Assembly (NCBI GenBank): GCA_905250075.1
Contig: CAJNOP010000216.1
Location: forward strand, 207,701-271,700
From: Rotaria sp. Silwood1
Taxonomy: Eukaryota > Rotifera > Eurotatoria > Philodinida > Philodinidae
Direction of reading: 5' to 3'
DNA length: 64,000 nucleotides
Below are positions 25,010-38,021 of this stretch, in pieces (position 1 is the stretch's first letter; every line of letters begins with the position of its first letter). Below the pieces are notes generated by a model. It was given only the letters and a program-made list of their open reading frames with translations. It had not been told where the DNA came from and searched no databases. The position numbers and the translations under genes are program-made.

Positions 25010-25940
25010 CAAAATATTTTGTCAAGAAAAACTTTCATATCTTTTTAGTTTTTGATTTCTTGTTTTTTTTTATCTAGGGTCATTCTAAACCATTTAGAGA
25101 TATATATATAGCGAGAAAAAATAAAATTCAAAGAGATGTTTTGATAAACTAATCGTTATCTATCCAAAAGAAAACATCGTTTTTGTGTTCTGATGAAAAA
25201 ACAATGACTGATGATCATCGAGATTTCTCTTTATTTTTGACTTTATCATTCATCGATCCAATAGATATTATTGCCAGTTCACAAATTTCATTTATAAATA
25301 TTAGCAATAAAGAAGCAGCTTTACTGTAGAAAATGGTGTCGTTAACTCGATTGAAATATTTTTAAATAATTCAGATATGAAACAACCTAATCAAAACAAT
25401 GGCTAAAAAAGATACTGATGATGATCAAATGTTTTTTTTTGTTCGTTTAGTTTTTAGTGGATCTGCAAGGCTAATTCAATAACAAAATATCATAATAATT
25501 AAATCTCCATCTCTTTCACCTTGGAGAGAGCAATCAAAGCAAATCCGTCATGCATATTGAAGCTTGAAACAACACTGAATATCGTGCAAAAACTGATCAG
25601 TTTGTTGATTTATTCAAAAGAAAATTGAAACAAATCGTTTAATCCTTTATTTCTTTGATAATGTAGTTGTGTGAAAGTGGGCCTAGCTTTTCTCTTCACA
25701 CATACAGGGCTAGGTGCATCAATTTCTTTCTTTTTTGAGAATTACTCTCAGTCGGCAAATATCAAACAACATTCAAATGAATGAATCATTTTATTTCGGA
25801 TATTTTAGTAAGTGTACTAAAAATGAAATTTCTTTGTAGGTTAATATGTGATAAATTCGAGAAACTATAAGAACCAAACTATTACAAAAATGTTAGCTTA
25901 CGAAAGCTCTTTGTAGAAACTGCTGTATTCGTTATGATGT
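25010..25940. other. Non-coding interval
   Basis: AT-rich spacer between the P450 gene and the convergently placed small gene at 25941-26306. A faint G-arm/C-arm pair (near 25676-25715) is too degenerate to call. Nothing else seen. Confidence 0.5.
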
Positions 25941-26306
25941 TTAGTTGCCGGGTGGGAGCGATTTAATGCCGTGGTCGTTGATGGCAAAAAGCCAGTCTGG
26001 CTCAATTTTATTCACACCATCAAATGGATCTTCTAGATACAACTGTCCTCCATTAGCTAGAGTGACATCGATCCTTTGGATTGGTGAGTTAAATTGGCAT
26101 CCTCCATTGTCGACAGTTCTAGACGCTACTTTATGTGTTTCACCTTGAGATAAACCGATGGCGTATTGACTCTCAGGACTATTTCCTGGTTCCTGTCCAA
26201 TTTTGCGGTAGGTTACTTGAATTTGAACACCGCCGTTGCTTTCATTTCGAATGGAGCAGCTTTTGACAAATCTTGGAGGTAAAACACCACAGCCTCTGGC
26301 AGCCAT
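25941..26306 (-). CDS. Uncharacterised 121-residue protein
   Basis: Single-exon frame with clear coding character: higher GC than its flanks and a balanced amino-acid composition. Residues 15-50 (KSCSIRNESNGGVQIQVTYR) and 75-100 (QRIDVTLANGGQLYLEDPF) look like alternating beta strands with Asn-Gly turns, ending WLFAINDHGIKSLPPGN. Three cysteines, no signal peptide and no membrane segment. The first ATG is used (MAARGCGVLPPRF). I do not recognise the family. The composition suggests a small all-beta cytosolic protein. It lies on the opposite strand to the P450 gene, with convergent 3' ends. Confidence 0.7.
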   Translation of the reverse strand: MAARGCGVLPPRFVKSCSIRNESNGGVQIQVTYRKIGQEPGNSPESQYAIGLSQGETHKVASRTVDNGGCQFNSPIQRIDVTLANGGQLYLEDPFDGVNKIEPDWLFAINDHGIKSLPPGN

Positions 26307-27873
26307 TATCGTTTACTAGTAGAGTTGCTTGTTGGTTAATATAATAGTCGACACACACAAGTCAGTGTTCGATAGGAATGTTGTGATATGAAATGATGTA
26401 CGTTGCACTAAAAATAAGAAAATATTTCGACCGTAATTACTTGCAAGAGGAAAGCAAAGAAAAAGACGAACGTGACTTAACGTACCGATACTTAAGCCAG
26501 TTGCTGCTAAGAGAGAGAACGAAAGAAAATGCTCGCAGGGCTTACATCAGGACAACGCGACAAAATATAAAAACCGAATGATGAAAAAAGAAGCATGGCA
26601 TAGATATAATATGAAAATGTGTCTTCTTTTGTGTAAGCCCAATCATCCTGTGTGATTAGAATTATTTACGCGTTTGATCATACAAGAAAATAAGCATTTT
26701 AATTATGTTTAACACGTACGAATGCATATTACTCAAAACAAAAAAAATAATGATGCATATTCGATGCATGATAACGCATCCAGACGCTTCAGATAATTAT
26801 TTTCAGCTGCAATCTGATATACTTCGGTTACAGCATTTTAGATACAGTAAAAATTCATTTAACATCTTGAAATATATAATTGGATATATTATCCAAATGA
26901 TACCTAACTGGATAGGATTATTTCTAGTATACTACTTCTTAAAACAACGTTACGATTTTTTTTCTCAAAAAAAAGATAAGAATAAATGTAAATTAAAAAA
27001 ATAAAAAGTAACCAATCTATTCTCGTTTCTGTTCAATAAAAAGTGATACATCGAAATCATGCTATGGACGGTGATGAATTATTTTAGTAATACAGAATTC
27101 AAATGTTTACATCGCTTTTGCTACTTTCCCTAATGGTGTTTTGTAATCAAGTAAACTGTGACACAATGTTTCGTTGCCAAGAAAAAAGAAACAATTTTTC
27201 TCCAATATTCCACATACATCGTTAGGATTTGCTGGAAAAATGCTTTTAGCTTGATCAACTGCGCCATACTTGTCTTTGTTTGTTGTTTTTTAACTCTTTT
27301 TTAGCTAAGTATCGATAATGATGATTTTTTCTTCAGGCATGATCAACAAACAAGTACATCGATTCACGTACACGTGTACTTACAAATTTTGCGTCTCTTT
27401 TTTATTTCTTTTTTCAATGGGGCTGTTTCTAATATCCGATAGTTAGTTTAAACAGATGATGCCATTTTATTCCGAGCTCAAATTAGAAAGAATACGATCT
27501 GTTGAAAAAAAACCTCATAAACATTGAGGTAACAAGAAAATCAGAAAATAATTTCGGTCTCTTTTCTACATATTTGCACATAACATAACCTAGAAAGGTG
27601 AATGATGGAATACAATCAATAGACAGAACAGAAGAAAAAGAGTTCTTGATAAGTTTCAATAAATTTTCGCACTACTCTGAACAGTGATCGTTATTTTACA
27701 TACGTTAATGGTATTAAGAGTCCCTTGATTTACTCCTTCTACCAAGAATGAAGTAGAAAGTTTGAACGGTCGTATAAAACAACATTGTACTCATAAGGAA
27801 TAAGTTATCATCTGATAGATTTTTACAAATTGCAGAAAAAATGCTAGTCGATTAGTCAATGAACATCATGTAG

Positions 27874-28047
27874 TATCCATTTCAAATAGATTTAAAAATC
27901 TATACTGGTCTCGATGTAAAAACTTACGAATGGATTGATAAAGTTGATAGAAACGAAATATTACAACTTGATGCTTTTATACTTTTAGCTTCGACACATG
28001 AATATCAAATGCATACTCATTCTTGCGCTAATTTTTTTATACTATGA
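27874..28047 (+). pseudogene. Possible coding remnant, unidentified
   Basis: An open stretch without a start codon encodes DLKIYTGLDVKTYEWIDKV, then NEILQLDAFILLAST. Its composition is more protein-like than neighbouring frames. It begins just after a TAG and ends with TGA. It may be the tail of a decayed gene; no family is recognised. Confidence 0.2.
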
Positions 28048-28102
28048 CAAGTTTATCATTTGATAATTTCAAATGGTGGTTGAACTTCAAATGAATTTTA
28101 AA

Positions 28103-28147
28103 GGTTGTGTGTGTAATGCTTCTGGTTACTTACGCCCACACTCACAT
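28103..28147. repeat. TGTGGG-type foldback
   Basis: GGTTGTGTGTGTAATG pairs imperfectly with TTACGCCCACACTCACA after a short loop. Confidence 0.55.
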
Positions 28148-29833
28148 ATCAAGACAAACGATGAAATTTATCTTGACGTTCCATCTTAACTAGCAAAGCA
28201 CTAAATTTTTATTTTGATTTATCAAATTGTAAATTGGAAGTGGGGATGGAACAACTTTTTCTATTCTGTCCTGTTGCCTTCTCCTGGCTGGCATGGACAT
28301 CATCCTCAGAGCCCAGCTCTAATCGGTTGTATTGGTCAAATCGACAAGAATATACTGCTGTAGAACGGAAGAAAGCAAAGATTTTTAATAATGAACTTGC
28401 TCTAAACACTCTGCCAAATGAGAATTTAATACAGTTGAATACCAAGAAAAATATCTCAGTTACAATCTCCAAGTGAAAAGAAAAGGGTTATACATCTAAA
28501 GTTAATCATAGTTCAAAAAAGGCAAAAACATGAAAATGAGGAAGTCATTCATGATATCAGAGATGGGCAAGTCAGAGATTTTTAAGATTTAAGTTAAGTC
28601 AAAAAATGACTATATATTCTCATCTGGCTGCCGCTTATCTAAAGTACATGAAAGAATTTCATTTTCTTTGTTTCTGCTCTCATAGATACTTTTAGTGCAG
28701 ACAAGAATTAGACGCATAAATTGCAAAAATATATCCATTTTTTTTATTTAACAACATACTTGTTTTTGTTTAAACAAAATATGCACTTATATTATATTTT
28801 GTCTTTTTTTGTGATCTTGATGTTTAATTATTTTGATTCAGACAAAATGAATAAATTATTGAAATAAGTACAGAATATGAAATTCTTTGTGCTGTGGAAA
28901 ATCTAATGCAGTTAACACAAGCATAGGATACGTAACGATTTCAGTATTAGTGACTAACTTCCAGTTATAGCAAAAGGTATTAAATATCTTGTCATGCTCA
29001 ACTTTCCTTTTGTGTATATATGGAAGAAGATAGAGGAGCATGGTTTATTAAATTTGGCAAAATTCTTCATAAATCTGAGCAAATCAATAAATAAACATGG
29101 GCAAGTCCAACTTATCATGGAGCCTACGTAAACAAAAAAGATCTCGATTAGTACAAGGTTGGTGACTAATATTGTAAAAGTATTCCTATTAACATCAAAG
29201 TCACACCCTAGGAGAAGAATTTGAACAATACTAACTATAGGAACCTTTATAAAGTAATATTTATTTTGATGTAATACTAGTATGACATAACTATTCAAGA
29301 TCGACGTAGAGCAACACTAAGAAGAATTCATTTACTCTTGATTTATTCTCAAAGTGTTCTTGTCCATGGTTTTAGTTTCGATTTATTCAATATAAATGAC
29401 ATATTTTGTCGTGTATTCAATTACCTGATGTAAGTGACAGAAGTAAAATGAATATATTATTTATATTGGGCTGTATTTAATCAATAAGTGATCACTCTTT
29501 ACAAAGCTAATATTCGAAATCCTTGAAGTTCTATTCGTGGTATCAGATGAACAATGATGAATGCATTCATTTTCTAAATCATTATTTAACTTCCAATCAT
29601 CTTTATTAATAGAACTGTTGACGATAATTATGTATTGTAGAAGAGTACATTCACTGAACTCAATAACTTCTTCTTGATTCTGTTTGTAATTTTTATTCAT
29701 ATTTTATTTCAGCGGTATAATATAGAAATCATCTATTCATATATATCATTCGAAGTCAATATAATATGATATAAATACATAAAAGAATTTTCTCAATGAA
29801 GGAAAAAGTTTGTTGTTGCATGATCGTTGATGT

Positions 29834-30628
29834 TTATTTTCTCGTGGAGAGAGCACGATTATCATTCATATTAGGAACTATAGATCTTTGGCGTGATTGT
29901 CTACGACGATTGACTCCAGGCAACGGTAACCACTCATTTGATGGTACATAAGATTGACCAATATAAGCTAGAAGTCGAGGCCAATCTTGATAACGAAACC
30001 CGAAAGTTCCAGATTGCCCGGTACTATAAGTACTAGGCCAATTCATATAGCCATAGTTTGATAGATATGGATATTGTTGTGGATGATAGCCGAATTCTAT
30101 GAGAAAGATTATATTCTTATACTAGTACAAAGATTCGATGTGATAGTTATTCGGTACTCACGGTAGTTGTACGGATATGCTTGATTACCTGGTATATACC
30201 AATTATTACTTATTGGATACCAATTAGTTCCTACTCAGAAAAGTACAAAAAAAAGAAAGAAATTAAAATGAGAATTTTTACTGATATATCAAAAAATGAA
30301 ATTTTAAAAGATTGAAAAGACATTTACAAATGTTCATGTCATCCTTCAAAATTTCATTTTTTTTTAGTTCTCTATTTATTTCATACAAAGTTTATTCGTA
30401 CCTGAGCCAATAAAGCCTTGCCCATAGCCTATATTTGGATAAGGGCCTAATCCATATGTTCCGAAATAAGAACCTGGCATTGATGCTTGACGTCGTTTAC
30501 GGCGTGCTCGACCATCAACCACTGAAGCTCACATATGTTTGGTCAGAGAGTGAGAAGAAAATTTCTTGTTACAACTTACCAGCAGTTGAAACTACCAGTA
30601 AAAATACGATTAGATTGAATAGTAACAT
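29834..30628 (-). CDS. Secreted Tyr/Pro/Gly-rich protein with polybasic site
   Basis: Four exons read on the minus strand: 30628-30580, 30521-30402, 30230-30162 and 30096-29834. All introns are GT..AG (54-171 bases), every junction is phase 1, and the total is 166 residues. Exon 1 encodes a signal peptide core (MLLFNLIVFLLVVSTA). Exon 2 opens with VVDGRARRKRRQAS, a polybasic stretch that would suit cleavage by a furin-like convertase, then a Gly/Tyr/Pro-rich stretch (PGSYFGTYGLGPYPNIGYGQ). Exon 3 gives GTNWYPISNNWYIPGNQAYP. Exon 4 continues with YPYLSNYGYMNWP and ends in a basic tail (NRRRQSRQRS). The aromatic/Pro/Gly composition suggests an extracellular structural or adhesive protein, or a peptide precursor. 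No family is recognised. The consistent phases and signal peptide make the gene model itself solid. Confidence 0.8.
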
Positions 30629-31168
30629 AACGTGTATAGCGTAGAGCGTCTATATTTGTTTGCACCCGACACGATTGCAGTGTGTACAATTATAAATATA
30701 ACATTTATAGAACAAATAGTATGCTTGATTTCTGTGAGTTGTTCTGTCTCATGGCACTGTAAAAAACCCGTACAATTTTTTTATTTCTCTCACTCTGCCC
30801 ATGTAAAATTTTTTACCCAAAAAAGTAACTATTAAGTACTTTTATTATTTTTTCACGAAGTGTAAAAAGTACTTAAAAGTGAACCTTTTTTAGTTACTAT
30901 AAGTATACTTATAAGTAAAAAGTACTTAAAAGTACCTTAAAAAATATTGAAAAATACTTTTACCGGTACTTTCAAGTAATGTTTACAGTACTTAAAAGTA
31001 CTTTTGAATCTAGTTTAAAGTAATGTCCAGAGTACTTAAAATTACTTTTGATAGTACTTTTAACTAATTTCCAGAGTACTAAAAAGTACTTTTGATAGTA
31101 TTTGAAAGTACATATGACACTATCAGTATTAAACTATCTGAAGTACTTTGCAGTAATTGATAAAATAC

Positions 31169-32185
31169 CTCTGAAAAAGGACGCTTCGAAACGATTTAAT
31201 ACCCTCATGTATTACTAAGAGACTAGTACTTTTTCGTTCATAGTGATAGAGTTGGGTATCACTCACATCCATCGACTCATAGTGAACTTAGTTTACGATC
31301 TATTTCATCTGGTGTAAATGTGTGAAAGTCGCTTTTGTTACCATCCCTTACTATTCAAAATTCTATAATACTATAAGAGAAATATATGAATCTTTTGTAG
31401 TTATTCACTGTCATTGATTTTCAGTCTTTACTATTTGATTTTCACTGTACTGCATCCTATTACTATCTATTTTTTTACCATTAAAGTAAAACACAATATT
31501 TTGTTATTTCCTTAGCTTTGAGTAGACTCAGATAGTCTTGTCATACAAGCTTGTATCATTGAAAACATGATAGTCATCACAATTAATAAAGCTCTAATGA
31601 TGTTAGTTTATTTTGTATCGATTTCGCTCCTCACAATATGCGTGATACTTGGTAACAACAAACATTAAATACATTATGCACTGTGTTTTCTTATCCAAAA
31701 GAAAACGATTATGAACACCTCGAACGACGAAACTGATACAAAATAAACTAACATCATTAGAGTTTTATTAATTGTGATAACTATCATGTTTTCAATGATA
31801 CAAGCTTGTATGACAAGACTATCTGAGTCTACTCAAAGCTAAGGAAATAACAAAATATTGTGTTTTACTTTAATGGTAAAAAAATAGATAGTAATAGGAT
31901 GCAGTACAGTGAAAATCAAATAGTAAAGACTGAAAATCAATGACAGTGAATAACTACAAAAGATTCATATATTTCTCTTATAGTATTATAGAATTTTGAA
32001 TAGTAAGGGATGGTAACAAAAGCGACTTTCACACATTTACACCAGATGAAATAGATCGTAAACTAATTTCACTATGAGTCGATGGATGTGAGTGATACCC
32101 AACTCTATCACTATGAACGAAAAAGTAATAGTCTCTTAGTAATACATGAGGGTATTAAATCGTTTCGAAGCGTCTTTTTTCAGAG
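31169..32185. mobile_element. Palindromic foldback element, 458-bp arms
   Basis: The left arm (31169-31626) and right arm (31728-32185) are near-perfect inverted copies (a few mismatches by eye) around a 101-base spacer. The ends are CTCTGAAAAA / TTTTTCAGAG. ATAC occurs directly outside both ends (31165-31168 and 32186-32189), a probable 4-bp target duplication. No transposase frame is present, so this would be a non-autonomous foldback transposon. It could instead be a local inverted duplication, but the flanking ATAC argues for transposition. Confidence 0.75.
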
Positions 32186-32819
32186 ATACTCTACCGACTT
32201 CTACAAACGATTGCTCGTCAATCGATGTGATGTACTTCACGGTTTTGTGAAAGACTGTCAGTTGTTCAAAGGAACAGAAATCAGGTTTTTATCATCTGAG
32301 AACAAGTAGTAAAGCGTCTGCCCAAGCAAGATTTATTTCGGTTCTACAGCTATTTGAGTTCATCTTTCAAATAAGTATCTCTGAGTTTTTGTTTCCTATC
32401 ACTTTTCACAGCGTGCGAAAGCTGAAAAGTTTTAGGGTAAGGTAAAAAATTCTATGTGTTACGATACTTTATACATTTGTTTCGGACTTTTTTTATCCTT
32501 TATAGTTAGAATATAAAGCTACACAGTATTTACTATAAGTATACAACTTTTCAAGCTATTCTTTGGTGTAGTTTATGCCTATTAAGCATTAGGACAGTAA
32601 CCCCGAAGTATCAGTTCTTTATCGGATTTGTGTACGAAACAAGATGTTTGATCGCTTGACGACCAAAGACCAAGCACGAACTTCGTCTACAGAACATTTC
32701 AGGATTATTCTATGTTTTGAGAGGTGTACTTTTGTGCTTGAATCACTTTTATAAGAAGTATTCTACTTTTTTAAATTATAGGAAATCATAAAAAATCAAG
32801 TATCTCAAACTTCTACATA

Positions 32820-33298
32820 TAATAAGAAGGAAGAAAAAGGATCTCATTATAATAGTAGATGAAAACTTAGGAGGAAAAAAATATGATATTTTTTCTATGA
32901 AAATTATCGTCCTTATATTTTCATACATTTGTCGAAATAAAGTGGTGATTCTCTAGTGGACACAATACTTTCTAAAGTACTAAATAGTACTTTTGCACCT
33001 TTACCTGTAATTAATCAATTATTTTAATTAGTGTCTTATTATTACTCGAAATATATTAATAGGAATGAAGGGAAAAGATCTCACTATAGTAGTAGATGAA
33101 AACTTAGGAGGAAAAAAATATGACATTTTTCTATGAAAATTATCGTCCTTATATAGTCATACATCTGGCGAAATAAAGCGGTGATTCTCTAGTGGACACA
33201 ATACTTTCTAAAGTACTAAATAGTACTTTTCTACCTTTACCTGATATTAATCAATTATTTTAATTAGTCTTTTATTATTACTCGAAATATATTAATAA
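32820..33298 (+). repeat. Tandem duplication, 237-bp unit
   Basis: Two adjacent copies (about 32820-33056 and 33057-33298) share long near-identical stretches, for example around GATGAAAACTTAGGAGG and CTAGTGGACACAATACTTTC. They differ by small substitutions and indels. Each contains one AGTACT-type motif, so the duplicated unit includes satellite sequence. Confidence 0.8.
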
Positions 33299-33585
33299 GA
33301 ATCCGGTATGAAAAAAGTATCCGAAAACGGCTTGAAGTATTTTCATATTGTTAAAGTAAAAAGTAACTTTTGCTCTGCATTTTTTCCTGTTCGTAGTACG
33401 TACTCAGATTTTATCAACTTCAAGAAGTACTTAGTAACAATTTTACAAAAACCAAAATACTTTCAATTAGTGCTCCTGCTTTAAGAAGTAGCTTAGTTCA
33501 GTTTGCGTACTAGCGAAAACACTTTTCCATACTTTTTCAGTATGCAAACTATTTAGTAGCAGTTTTATTATGCTAGAGGTGTCAA

Positions 33586-36044
33586 TAGGGATGCAACGGT
33601 GACGGTGGCCACCGATATGATCGGTCAACGGTTCACCAGTATACGGGCACCGGTCATAATGTACTATAAATAAAAATACTCAGGTTCCACTGATTCATAA
33701 TAAAAGTGAAGCTAATGATCTTATGATCGAGAAGCGCACGTTTAAATAGTATCCATCTACTTTCAGTGACTTATAATCATATTTTACATATTTAATAAGG
33801 TGTTTCTATATACTGACCACTCCATGAATACGTTACTGACAGTAGGTATATGGCAGACAATATCAGGATGCTCATGTAACTAGAATTTGCTAGAGCGGAT
33901 CTATCGGAATATGAAATATGCTAATACAAAAAACTTTGGTATGTTGTATTAGCAAACATTTTTAACGTCAGCAATGCCTGTTAGAGTGTCAAATACCTAC
34001 GGTGATTACCGGTTTATTACATTCTACCGACTAATAGAAGTTCTGGGTAACCAGTAGTGCGCTTTTAATAGTCATTGTCGTGAGTTTTCTTGATTCTTTA
34101 AGTCTCAGAATCGGCATGATCATCATATTCATCCAAGAAGAAAATTTTCATATTCTAGTGAACAGATCTAAATTATACATTTTAAAGCATCACTATGTAG
34201 TCTAATAATGGTGGTTAAGAGGATGGAGACCTACGATGATAGGTGGTTTGCAGCAGGTTACAGATTCATTGAGGTTCAGAGTAACTAGCAGTGCCTATTT
34301 AGGTTTTATCGCCATAGTTTTTCGTGATCCTATGGCTCCTATTTTTAACTTTAAAGTCATATGCTGGGGAAAAGATTTGTCATTATCACTCTTGTCGTGC
34401 ACTCGGCTATACAGTTTTAATGAGGAATATGAAAGCTAACAATAGTATTTAGAGCGTAGGAACCTACCACTATAGCCGGTTCATAGAATTTTGCGGACTA
34501 TTTGATGCTCAAGATGACCGGTGATACCCGTCTAGCAGCCATTACTGTAGATTTTCCGCTTTTACACCGGTAAAGTCGTTAATCTCCTAATTATGTTCAT
34601 GGGCTATAGTGTTTCATATACGATCATACTCTCAAATTAAGAATATGGTTTTAATCTTGAAGACTAAGGCAAATATAAGAAGGTAAAATATTATAAACAT
34701 ACTGAGATGGTCGAGTTTGACCATTATTCAGACACTTGCATGCTTGCATCAATCACTGATGCTGATACATCGGAAACTAGCATCAATTTTTATAGTTCCA
34801 CTAACCCTTTTATTAGTCAAATCAAGATACTCAAGTATGAAAAAATCCTTGATGTGTCACAGCGCCGTTTAGTAAACAGTACAGCTTCGCCTGTCGTCAT
34901 CATTATTGTTGATGCAACAATGACGATAACCACAGGTATGACTATGGTTTCACTGTCTTAACCATGGCTAGGTTACTGGTGTAACTAAGAAAACTGTACC
35001 TCTGGTTCTTGGACCAATTGCAACAACCATAAGTACAGTTATCAATTCTACGCCACCTCTTTATAACCTAGTAGTTTCTGAAGTACTAACGTTTCCTATA
35101 CCTGCTGACGAAAGATGATCAAAGTCGGAAAATCAGGAACTAAGGTAAAACTTCGAGAATGTTCAACTTGAGTTTTTACGCTTCGGGAAGGATTATTAAG
35201 AACATACTGATATTTAATATAGAATGGCAAAAATAAATTGGTTTTCAGGGACCCAAATCTGATATCAATTTGTCGTAGTTCTGCACTTTAATTATTAATG
35301 AAAAAATTTCTTGCTGAATGTTATAATTTTCCTAAGTACTAGAGTTGAGTGTCTCAAGTTACACTTCATTTCGTCAGTTTTTCAAGGACATAGTTATTTT
35401 CATAACGAGCATTCCCTTAATCTAAGAACTTCACTTCAAAATATTCAACCTAACTTCGAATTTTAATTGTCCAGTCTGGGCTTACTCCGTCAACTTTTGT
35501 AAAATCATTGTTCTCTTAAAATTGCTGTTTTTTCATGACAGCCGATTTGATCTGAAAACTAAGCCTAAGGTGATTGTAATTGAACCAGAAACTATAAGCG
35601 CGATCGTCGCAATGAGGCTACCAATCGTATCTGCGATACTCATACTTTGACTACTAACGGTAGATACAGTTATCATACTTAGACCGGTGACTGTGGGTAT
35701 GGTTATCGGTTGAACCCGATAAACGGTCTCTATCATTGTATTCTTAGTTATTATTAATATTGTCCATTTAGAAGTACGAAATCAATGGTGATGATCGGTT
35801 TCTACTATTACCGAAGCAAAATCAAACGAAATACATCCATCAGTATTAGAACACAGGTCTCCGCTAGAAGTCTTTATAACCTGACTGATCTGAGTCTCTG
35901 CCTTGCTCTGAAATTCTGATGAGTATTTGTCAAAATTAATACGATAAGAGGTCACTTCTTATCAGAAAATTAAGTGCTTGAGTTTCTAAGATGTATCGCA
36001 TAGGACAAACACAGAAATGCGAAAAAGTGGCCGGTGCACCCCCA
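33586..36044. mobile_element. hAT-like non-autonomous element, 2,459 bp
   Basis: GGTGTCAA occurs directly outside both ends (33578-33585 and 36045-36052), giving an 8-bp target duplication. The left end reads TAGGGATGCAACGG and the right end, inverted, reads TGGGGGTGCACCGG (11 of 14 identical). This end style with an 8-bp duplication fits the hAT superfamily. Inside are diverged repeats of roughly 230-260 bp rich in ACCGGT-like words (clearest at 33980-34560). There is no transposase frame, so it would move only with help in trans. It is inserted into the AGTACT satellite block. Confidence 0.65.
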
Positions 36045-36276
36045 GGTGTCAAATATAAAATATTTTTACTTTAAAAAGTACTTTACCGGGCTTTCCCTAC
36101 TATCAAAACTACTTCTTCGAATCATTGTCGTGGGAAAGTACTATTAAGTAGTTTTTTGTGGTAATCAAAGTATGAAAAAGTACTATTTAAAGTAGGAAAA
36201 GTAATGTCAAGTACTTTGGAAGGTAAAAAGATAATTTTCTGATAATTTTGTATATTGAAAGTACTATTATGTACTG

Positions 36277-38021
36277 GAAATAGTGTCTAAAAGTACTCTC
36301 AATACTTTATTTTCAGAGTAATTACTACAAAGTACTTCCAAAAGTGTGAGAAGTGAATTTCAATACTTTCTGTTACAAAAGAGTACTATTAAGTACATTC
36401 AAAAGTGGAAAAGTACTTTTGAAAGTGGCAAGTAGTAGCAAAAAGTAACTTTTTCCCCTTTATTGATATTGAAAGTACTTTAAAGTGGAAGTTCCCTACT
36501 TTTTTTCATATCAAATAACAGCCACACCTAACATTACTGAGCACATAAGGCACTATTTCTGACCTCAAATGTTAGCCAACAGCGATTTTAATCCATTACG
36601 TTATAGAAACTATTTTTAACTGCATTAAAAAGAATTTTAAAGTACTTTCTAATACTTTATAGCATAATAAAGGGTACTATTAAGTGCTTCAAATAGTATC
36701 TAACACTGTTTTCAATACTTGTTCTTAAAGAGAGTTCTATTAAATACTTCGAATAGTGTCGAAACGTACATACAATATTTTGTATGACGGGAAAGTAATA
36801 TAAAGTACTTCAAGATCTATCCAAAATTACTTCGAACACTTTATGTCATAAAAAAGTACTATTAATTAATTGAACAAGTATCAAAAATTATTCAGAATTC
36901 TTAAGCAAACTGGAAAGTAATATTAATTATTTTCAAATAGTGTTGAAAAGTACATAAAATACTTTTTATGCAGGGATAGTAATATAAAGTACTTCTAACA
37001 CTTTATGTTATACAGAATAAGTACAATTGAGGAATGAAAAGAAGTATCAGCAGGTACTTTCAACATGTTGATTGACAGGAAAGTTTTGTTAAACACTTCA
37101 GATTATCAAAAGATGCATTTAACACTTTCTCCTAGACCAAGTAACGAGGCAATAAAGTCTTAGGATCTGAAGTCTGATTTTTTATGATTTTGTAACATCT
37201 GATAGAAACCGTACGAGTAATTTTGATGTGTGCTAAATTAGATTAAGTCTCCATGTCAGATTCTTCCAAGATCATTTTAACTAATGACTCAAAAGAGTTG
37301 GCATAAATTCAAAAAAGTTAATTTGCTTTCCTGTAAATTTTGTGTCAACGCCTATGGAGCATTAATGATGCGTACGATCTGGCAAGAATTGTACATCGAG
37401 CATTAAGGTAAATGTTGCAGAGACAAAAATTTCTCGTACAATATTCGTCTGGTACTGCAAGAGCATGCACAATCAATGATGCAAACTTACAGTCTAAAGG
37501 CTTGATTCGTGTTTTAAACAGGTGCTATTAAGCTCTTCAACAAGTATCCACAATTACTTTCAATACTGTATCTAATAAGAAAGCACTATGAATCACTTTG
37601 ATTAATATTTACCAGTACTTCGAAAATTTGGGTTGTAGAAAAGTACTATTAAGTACCTCCAATAGTACCGTAAAGTATTTCCAATACTTAGCATGGCAGG
37701 AAAATACTGTTAAGTACGTTTCATGATATCGAAAAGTACTTTTTATACTTTATTTTCTATAAAATTAGTATTAAGTACATGAAATAGTGTCTCAAAGTAC
37801 TTTCAATACTTTATTTTCAGAGTAATTACTACAAAGTACTTCCAAAAGTGTGAAAAGGGAATTTCAATACTTTTTGTTACAAAAAGGTACTGTTAAGTAC
37901 ATTTAAAAGTGGAAAAGTGTGGAAAAGTACTTTCGAAAGTAGCAAATAGTAGCAAAAAGTGACTTTTTTTCACTTTATTTTATATTGAAAGTACTTAAAA
38001 TGAAAATTTCCTACTTTTTTT
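36277..38021 (+). repeat. Pair of ~235-bp direct repeats in the satellite block
   Basis: The sequence at 36277-36510 recurs at 37781-38021 with high similarity, from GAAATAGTGTCT through CAGAGTAATTACTACAAAGT to the CTACTTTTTTT end. The same end module appears a third time at about 38575-38651. This shows a higher-order repeat made of several ~60-bp units. Confidence 0.7.

Larger units (their letters stand above)
26307..29833. other. Mostly non-coding interval
   Basis: AT-rich. It contains a possible coding remnant (27874-28047) and a foldback (28103-28147). Open frames of 60-115 codons (for example 26705-27004 and, on the minus strand, 28954-29298) are AT-driven and show no domain features. 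Confidence 0.45.

Noticed and set aside
28954..29298. 114-codon minus-strand frame
   Set aside because: Hydrophobic low-complexity composition and overlap with other random frames; no recognisable topology or motif.
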